Assembly: GCA_013824055.1 (NCBI GenBank)
Contig: PNNE01000079.1
Location: 1-8,971 of the forward strand
DNA: 8,971 nucleotides
Direction: 5' to 3'
DNA from: Rhodobacter sp.
Lineage (GTDB): Bacteria; Pseudomonadota; Alphaproteobacteria; Rhodobacterales; Rhodobacteraceae
Shown here: positions 5,281 through 8,971 of the stretch, in pieces
Layout: each line of letters opens with the position of its first letter
How positions within the stretch are numbered: position 1 is the first letter of the stretch
The notes under the pieces: generated by a model
The model's database searches: none
What the model saw: only the letters and a program-made list of their open reading frames with translations
What the model was told of the DNA's origin: nothing
Position numbers and translations under genes: made by a program

Positions 5281-6210
5281 ATGAAAACCTCACTCCTCGC
5301 CCTTCTCCTTCTGTCCACCCCCGCACTGGCCTTCCCGGTCACGGTGCAAAGCTGCAACCGCGAGATCACCTTCGACGCCGCGCCCACCCGCGCGATCGCC
5401 AATGACGTGAACCTGGTCGAGATGATGCTGGCCCTGGGCCTGCAGGACCGGATGGTCGGCTATACCGGCGTTTCGGGCTGGAAGACCCTGGACGCGGAAC
5501 TCCGCGCCGGAATCGCCGAACTGCCGGAGCTTTCCGCCAAGTACCCGACGCGTGAAGTGCTGCTGGATGCCGAACCCGACTTCTTCTTCGCCGGCTGGAA
5601 CTACGGCATGAAGGTCGGCGGCGAAGTCACGCCCGAGACGCTGGAACCGCTTGGCATCAAGACCTACGAGCTGACCGAAAGCTGCATCCACATCGGGCCG
5701 AAGTCCAAGGCCAGCATGGATGACATGTACAACGACCTGTTGAACCTTGGCATGATCTTCGGGGTTTCGTCCCGGGCCAGGGACCTGGTGGCAGGCTACC
5801 AGTCGCGTCTGGCCGAGCTGACGGCCGAGGTTGACCGCACAACCCCGCTGCGCGTCTTCGTCTATGACAGTGGCGAGGAAACCCCCTTCACCGCCGGGCG
5901 CTACGCCATGCCCACCGCGCTGATCGAGGCGGCGGGGGGCGTGAACATCATGGACGACCTTGACAAGAGCTGGGCCACCGTCGCCTGGGAGCCGGTGGTG
6001 GAGCGCAACCCCGAAGTGATCGTGATCGTCAACTACGGCGACGTGACCGCCGAGCAGAAGATCGCCTTCCTTGAGGCAAACCCCGCCTTCGCAAGCATCG
6101 ACGCGGTCAGGAACGACAGATATGTCGTGCTTGAATACGTCGAGGCAACCCCCGGCCCGCGCAACATCCGCGCGGTGGAAAAGCTGGTGCAGGGCTTCTG
6201 GGGGAAATGA
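5281..6210 (+). CDS. Periplasmic substrate-binding protein, BtuF/FecB-like
   Basis: Exported receptor (309 residues) that delivers ligand to the ABC importer. The N-terminus is a clear Sec signal peptide, charged MK followed by LLALLLLSTPALA, with likely cleavage after Ala17. There is no lipobox cysteine, so it should be soluble in the periplasm. The mature part looks like a two-lobe class III binding protein: AAPTRAIANDVNLVEMMLALG (split over 33-53), a lobe-spanning region near 140-185, and ERNPEVIVIVNYGD (241-254) in the second lobe. Cys25 and Cys135 are the only mature cysteines and could form a disulfide. The ATG follows the ATPase stop with no gap and lacks a good Shine-Dalgarno, implying translational coupling. 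Corrinoid is the favoured ligand from context. Siderophore, haem or other cofactor-precursor binding cannot be excluded. Confidence 0.9.
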   Translation: MKTSLLALLLLSTPALAFPVTVQSCNREITFDAAPTRAIANDVNLVEMMLALGLQDRMVGYTGVSGWKTLDAELRAGIAELPELSAKYPTREVLLDAEPDFFFAGWNYGMKVGGEVTPETLEPLGIKTYELTESCIHIGPKSKASMDDMYNDLLNLGMIFGVSSRARDLVAGYQSRLAELTAEVDRTTPLRVFVYDSGEETPFTAGRYAMPTALIEAAGGVNIMDDLDKSWATVAWEPVVERNPEVIVIVNYGDVTAEQKIAFLEANPAFASIDAVRNDRYVVLEYVEATPGPRNIRAVEKLVQGFWGK

Positions 6211-6323
6211 TGCCCGACCACCGCTCATCGCCTGGCTTCGCCGCAACTCGCTGCCACCTCGACCGGGCCACCGGCGAGGCGGGCAGGCCGTGCCGCGACG
6301 CGCCGCCCGGAGCCGCGACATGA
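6207..6323 (+). CDS. Possible 38-residue peptide bridging binding-protein and permease genes
   Basis: A 39-codon frame that starts at ATG 6207, overlapping the binding-protein stop as ATGA, and ends at TGA 6321-6323, overlapping the permease ATG (6320) as ATGA. It therefore exactly fills the only sizeable gap in the operon. A second ATG follows at once at 6210, with GGGGG (6200-6204) 5 bases ahead of it. About 84 percent of third positions are G or C, like the real genes here, although any frame in such DNA may score well. The peptide is basic and polar, begins MMPDHRSS, and contains Cys16-His17 plus Cys31 in RPCRDAPPG; it has no signal peptide or membrane segment. I recognise no family. It may be a real small protein, or only a frame kept to carry ribosomes to the permease start. 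Confidence 0.4.
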   Translation: MMPDHRSSPGFAATRCHLDRATGEAGRPCRDAPPGAAT

Positions 6324-7375
6324 CCGAGACACCGCTTGCCACCACGGCCCATCCGGTCCTGCGCCTGTCGCGCAGGGCGGGCGTCGTGCTTGGCGGCTGC
6401 GGGGTGCTTTTCGGTGCCATCCTGGTCGCCGTGTCGACCGGGGCGGTGCCGGTCCCGCTGGCCACCGTCTGGGGCGTGCTGGCCAACCAGCTGATCCCCG
6501 GCATCGTGACCCCGGACTGGACCGCCGGGCGCGAGGCCATCGTCTGGGACATCCGCTTTCCCCGCGCGCTTCTGGCCGCCCTGGTCGGGGCCGGGCTTGG
6601 CATCACCGGCGCGGCCCTGCAATCGGTCACCAGAAACCCGCTGGCCGACCCGCACCTGCTTGGCATCTCGTCTGGCGGGGCCTTTGGCGCCATTGCGGCC
6701 CTGTTGCACACCGGGCTTTTCCTTGGCCTGCTGACCGTGCCCCTGATGGCTTTCGCCGGGGCCCTGGCCGCCACCGTGCTTGTCCTTGCCGTCGCCCGCG
6801 TGACAGAGGCCACCAGTGCCGACCGCCTGGTCCTGGCGGGCGTCGCCGTCAGCTTCATCATCATGGCCGGGGCCAATATCCTGATCTTCCTTGGCGATCC
6901 GAAGGCGACCCACACCGTCGTCTTCTGGATGCTGGGCGGCCTTGGCCTGGCGCAGTGGAGCCACCTGATCTACCCGCTTGCCGTCCTTGTTCCGGCGGGT
7001 CTCTGGCTCTGGAGCCAGGCCCCCGCCCTGAATGCCATGTCCCTTGGCGACGAGACCGCCGCCTCGCTGGGCATCCCGGTCGCCCGGTTCCGGCTTTCGG
7101 TCTTTGTCGCAGGCGCGCTGGTGACCGGGGTGATGGTCGCCTTCTCGGGCATCATCGGCTTTGTCGGGTTGATGATGCCGCACCTTGTCCGCCTGGTCGC
7201 CGGGGGTGACAACACCCGCGTCCTTCCCCTGTCAGCGCTGTTCGGGGCGATCTTCCTGGTTCTTGCCGACACGCTGGCCCGCGTCGTCATGGCGCCCGAG
7301 GACATGCCGATCGGCGTCGTCACCGGCCTGGTGGGCGGGGTGTTCTTCCTCTGGCTGATGGCGCGCAGATCTTGA
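6320..7375 (+). CDS. ABC transporter permease, FecCD/BtuC family
   Basis: Inner-membrane permease (351 residues), expected to work as a homodimer with about ten helices per subunit. Family motifs are intact: IRFPRALLAALVGAGLGITG near residue 75-95, ALQSVTRNPLADPHLLGISSG (two pieces, about 95-117), WMLGGLGLAQW, the LGDETAASLGIPV coupling segment that contacts the ATPase, GFVGLMMPHLVRLVAGGDN, and a closing DMPIGVVTGLVGGVFFLWL. The ATG at 6320 is preferred, with GGAG (6309-6312) 7 bases upstream; residues 1-20 are a plausible cytoplasmic lead before the first helix. The frame stays open further upstream, but that stretch (RRNSLPPRPGHRRGG) is charged and unlike a permease. It is the only permease gene of the importer, and cobQ follows after 13 bases. 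The family is certain; the substrate is inferred from the B12 context. Confidence 0.94.
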   Translation: MTETPLATTAHPVLRLSRRAGVVLGGCGVLFGAILVAVSTGAVPVPLATVWGVLANQLIPGIVTPDWTAGREAIVWDIRFPRALLAALVGAGLGITGAALQSVTRNPLADPHLLGISSGGAFGAIAALLHTGLFLGLLTVPLMAFAGALAATVLVLAVARVTEATSADRLVLAGVAVSFIIMAGANILIFLGDPKATHTVVFWMLGGLGLAQWSHLIYPLAVLVPAGLWLWSQAPALNAMSLGDETAASLGIPVARFRLSVFVAGALVTGVMVAFSGIIGFVGLMMPHLVRLVAGGDNTRVLPLSALFGAIFLVLADTLARVVMAPEDMPIGVVTGLVGGVFFLWLMARRS

Positions 7376-7388
7376 AGAAGGATCGGGC

Positions 7389-8837
7389 ATGACCGGGCGC
7401 ATCATGATCCAGGGCGCCGGCTCGAACGTCGGCAAGTCGGTGCTGGTCGCGGGCCTCTGCCGGCTGTTCACCCGGCAAGGCCTGACGGTGCGCCCCTTCA
7501 AGCCGCAGAACATGTCGAACAACGCCGCCGTGGCGACAGGCGGAGAGATCGGCCGCGCCCAGGCGCTGCAGGCCCGCGCTTGCGGGGTCCAGCCGCATGT
7601 CGACATGAACCCGGTCCTTCTGAAGCCCGAGTCGGAAACCGGCGCGCAGGTCATCGTCCAGGGTCAGCGCCTGACCACCCTGCGCGCCAGGGACTATGCG
7701 GCGCTGAAGCCGCAGCTGATGGCCCCGGTCCTGGACAGCTTCCACCGCCTGCGGGCCCAGGCCGACCTGGTCATCGTCGAAGGCGCGGGCAGTCCGGCCG
7801 AGGTGAACCTGCGCGCGGGGGACATCGCCAACATGGGCTTCGCCCGCGCCGCCGAGGTGCCGGTGATCCTGACCGGAGACATCGACCGCGGCGGCGTGAT
7901 CGCGCAGCTGGTGGGCACGCAGGCCGTGCTGGACCCAGCCGACGCCGCGATGATCAAGGGCTTCCTCATCAACAAGTTCCGTGGCGATCCCCGGCTGTTC
8001 GACGACGGCTACCGGCTTGTCGAACAGCGCACCGGCTGGCCCGGCCTTGGCACCGTGCCCTGGTTCCCGCAGGCGCATCGCCTGCCCGCCGAAGACGCCG
8101 CCGATCTGGGCGGCACGCGCGGAACGGGCGCGTTCCTGATCGCCGTCCCGCACCTGAACCGCATCGCCAATTTCGACGATCTCGACCCCCTGGCGCAGGA
8201 ACCCGGCGTCACTCTCAGGATCATCAGACCCGGCCAGCCCCTGCCGGTCGAGGCCGATCTGATCATCCTGCCGGGCAGCAAGGCGACCATTGCCGACCTG
8301 GCCCATTTCCGCGCCCAGGGTTGGGACATCGACCTCGCCGCCGCGCTGCGCCGGGGCGCAAGGGTCCTTGGCCTGTGCGGCGGCTATCAGATGCTGGGGC
8401 GCGAGATCGCCGACCCCGAGGGGATCGAGGGCAAGCCCGGTTCGGTCTCTGGTCTGGGGTTGCTCGACCTGGTCACCGTGATGACCCCCGACAAGCGGGT
8501 GACCGAGACGACGGCACTGCATCCTGCCTCGGGGACGCAGGTCAAGGGCTACGAGATCCACCTGGGCCGCACGACCGGGCCGGACCGCGCCCGGCCGATG
8601 TTCACCGTGGACGGCCAGCCCGAGGGCGCGGTGCGCGGGGATGATCGGGTGATGGGCAGCTACCTGCACGGCATGTTCACCCAGGACGCGTTTCGTCGGG
8701 CCTACCTTGCCAGCCTTGGCGCGACGCCGGGCCGTGTCAGCTATGACCGGACCGTGGACGAAACGCTTGATGCCCTCGCCGACCACCTTGCAGCGCATGT
8801 CGACTGCGCCCGGCTTCTGGATCTTGCGCAAGAGTAG
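7389..8837 (+). CDS. cobQ: Cobyric acid synthase (CobQ/CbiP)
   Basis: Glutamine-dependent amidotransferase that uses ATP to amidate carboxylates b, d, e and g of adenosylcobyrinic acid a,c-diamide, giving adenosylcobyric acid, a late step of cobalamin synthesis. The 482-residue length is normal. The N-terminal synthetase domain has the P-loop-like GAGSNVGKS (9-17), PFKPQNMSNNAAV (36-48), VIVEGAGSPAEVNL (128-141) and GDIDRGGV (163-170). The C-terminal class I glutaminase domain has its nucleophile Cys330 in GLCGGYQMLG, YEIHLG (388-393) and His427 in SYLHGMF. The start ATG has AGAAGGA (7377-7383) about 5 bases upstream, and the gene follows the permease by 13 bases, so it is very likely on the riboswitch-controlled transcript. 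The C-terminus looks complete although a transposase gene end begins only 10 bases later. Identity is very secure. Confidence 0.97.
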   Translation: MTGRIMIQGAGSNVGKSVLVAGLCRLFTRQGLTVRPFKPQNMSNNAAVATGGEIGRAQALQARACGVQPHVDMNPVLLKPESETGAQVIVQGQRLTTLRARDYAALKPQLMAPVLDSFHRLRAQADLVIVEGAGSPAEVNLRAGDIANMGFARAAEVPVILTGDIDRGGVIAQLVGTQAVLDPADAAMIKGFLINKFRGDPRLFDDGYRLVEQRTGWPGLGTVPWFPQAHRLPAEDAADLGGTRGTGAFLIAVPHLNRIANFDDLDPLAQEPGVTLRIIRPGQPLPVEADLIILPGSKATIADLAHFRAQGWDIDLAAALRRGARVLGLCGGYQMLGREIADPEGIEGKPGSVSGLGLLDLVTVMTPDKRVTETTALHPASGTQVKGYEIHLGRTTGPDRARPMFTVDGQPEGAVRGDDRVMGSYLHGMFTQDAFRRAYLASLGATPGRVSYDRTVDETLDALADHLAAHVDCARLLDLAQE

Positions 8838-8839
8838 CA

Positions 8840-8856
8840 ACTGTCTTTCAGACAGT
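8840..8856. repeat. 7-bp hairpin between cobQ and the IS110 transposase end
   Basis: ACTGTCT (8840-8846) and AGACAGT (8850-8856) are exact reverse complements with a TTC loop. The stop codon of the leftward transposase frame (8850-8848) falls within it. It could end transcription of cobQ, although only a weak T-rich stretch follows, or be a subterminal structure of the insertion element. Confidence 0.4.
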
Positions 8857-8971
8857 CTGTTTCACATGGTTCTGGCTGTTGCGGATCATTGCGTTGAGGA
8901 TGGTGAGGAGTTTTCTGGCGCATGCGGTGAGGGCGAGTTTGACGGGTTTTCCGGCGGCTTCGAGGCGAGCT
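8848..8971 (-). CDS. IS110-family transposase, C-terminal end (cut by window edge)
   Basis: Forty codons open to the right-hand window edge, ending in TGA at 8850-8848. The peptide starts ARLEAAGKPVKLAL and continues TACARKLLTILNAMIR, which is the typical closing segment of the IS110/IS1111 Transposase_20 domain: a GKP-x-K lead, a short helix, then KLLTILNAMIR. IS110 enzymes combine an N-terminal RuvC-like (DEDD) domain with a C-terminal serine-containing domain; only the tail after the latter can be seen. Whether the rest of the element is intact lies outside the window. The frame is convergent with cobQ, and only 10 bases separate the two stops, so the element end falls at or just before 8850. 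The fragment is short, but the match in style is strong. Confidence 0.8.
   Translation of the reverse strand, partial: ARLEAAGKPVKLALTACARKLLTILNAMIRNSQNHVKQTV

Larger units (their letters stand above)
8838..8971. mobile_element. IS110-family insertion sequence, transposase-3' end
   Basis: The transposase tail implies an insertion element entering the window from the right, with its transposase-3' end between 8838 and about 8850. IS110-group elements generally lack terminal inverted repeats, have a short noncoding end after the transposase and a longer noncoding end before it that encodes the bridge RNA. The very short distance to cobQ fits that layout. The exact boundary and the target core cannot be set without the other end. 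Confidence 0.6.

Noticed and set aside
6071..6319. Upstream extension of the permease frame into the binding-protein gene
   Set aside because: The added residues are charged and Arg/Pro-rich, unlike a FecCD N-terminus, and overlap the intact 3' end of the binding-protein gene.
5290..6915. 541-codon minus-strand open frame across the binding-protein and permease genes
   Set aside because: Low-complexity composition, and it crosses two well-identified genes on the other strand.
7320..8840. 506-codon minus-strand open frame opposite cobQ
   Set aside because: No motifs in its translation, whereas every CobQ motif is intact in the plus-strand frame.

Overview
The window is GC-rich (roughly two thirds G+C by eye) double-stranded bacterial DNA. 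Protein style, a strong preference for G or C at third codon positions, tightly overlapped genes and the intergenic hairpin ending in GGATATTT all point to an alphaproteobacterium, most likely of the Rhodobacteraceae (Paracoccus/Rhodobacter-like). That placement is inference. No rRNA, tRNA or CRISPR array was seen.

Region 1 (1-3635) is a divergent gluconate-handling module. Leftward lie a cytosolic SMP-30-type gluconolactonase and gnd (6-phosphogluconate dehydrogenase), overlapping by 10 bases. Rightward lie a gluconate 5-dehydrogenase (IdnO-type SDR) and gntK (gluconokinase), overlapping by 4 bases (GTGA). Together they can open gluconolactone to gluconate, interconvert gluconate and 5-ketogluconate, phosphorylate gluconate, and decarboxylate 6-phosphogluconate to ribulose 5-phosphate with NADPH. 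The short gap between the two arms holds a near-perfect LacI-family operator (centre AGCGCT), so one repressor probably controls both.

Region 2 (3636-4069) is noncoding. It has a perfect 11-bp inverted repeat after gntK, a second GC hairpin leading into GGATATTT, a CCGGAATTCCGG palindrome, and then a clear cobalamin riboswitch (about 3828-4024) with a textbook B12 box.

Region 3 (4070-8837) is the riboswitch-controlled operon. It encodes a cysteine-rich DUF1636 metal-binding protein, an ABC-transporter ATPase, a periplasmic binding protein, a possible 38-residue bridging peptide, a FecCD/BtuC-type permease, and cobQ (cobyric acid synthase). Every junction is coupled or nearly so. The simplest reading is vitamin B12-repressed uptake of a corrinoid (or related metal compound) feeding the late amidation steps of cobalamin synthesis.

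Region 4 (8838-8971) holds the 3' end of an IS110-family transposase on the minus strand, starting only 10 bases after the cobQ stop and running off the window edge.

The most interesting items are the B12-regulated operon with DUF1636 as first gene, the 38-codon ORF that exactly bridges the binding-protein and permease genes with ATGA overlaps at both ends, the LacI-type operator in the gluconate module, and the IS110 insertion at the operon's 3' edge.
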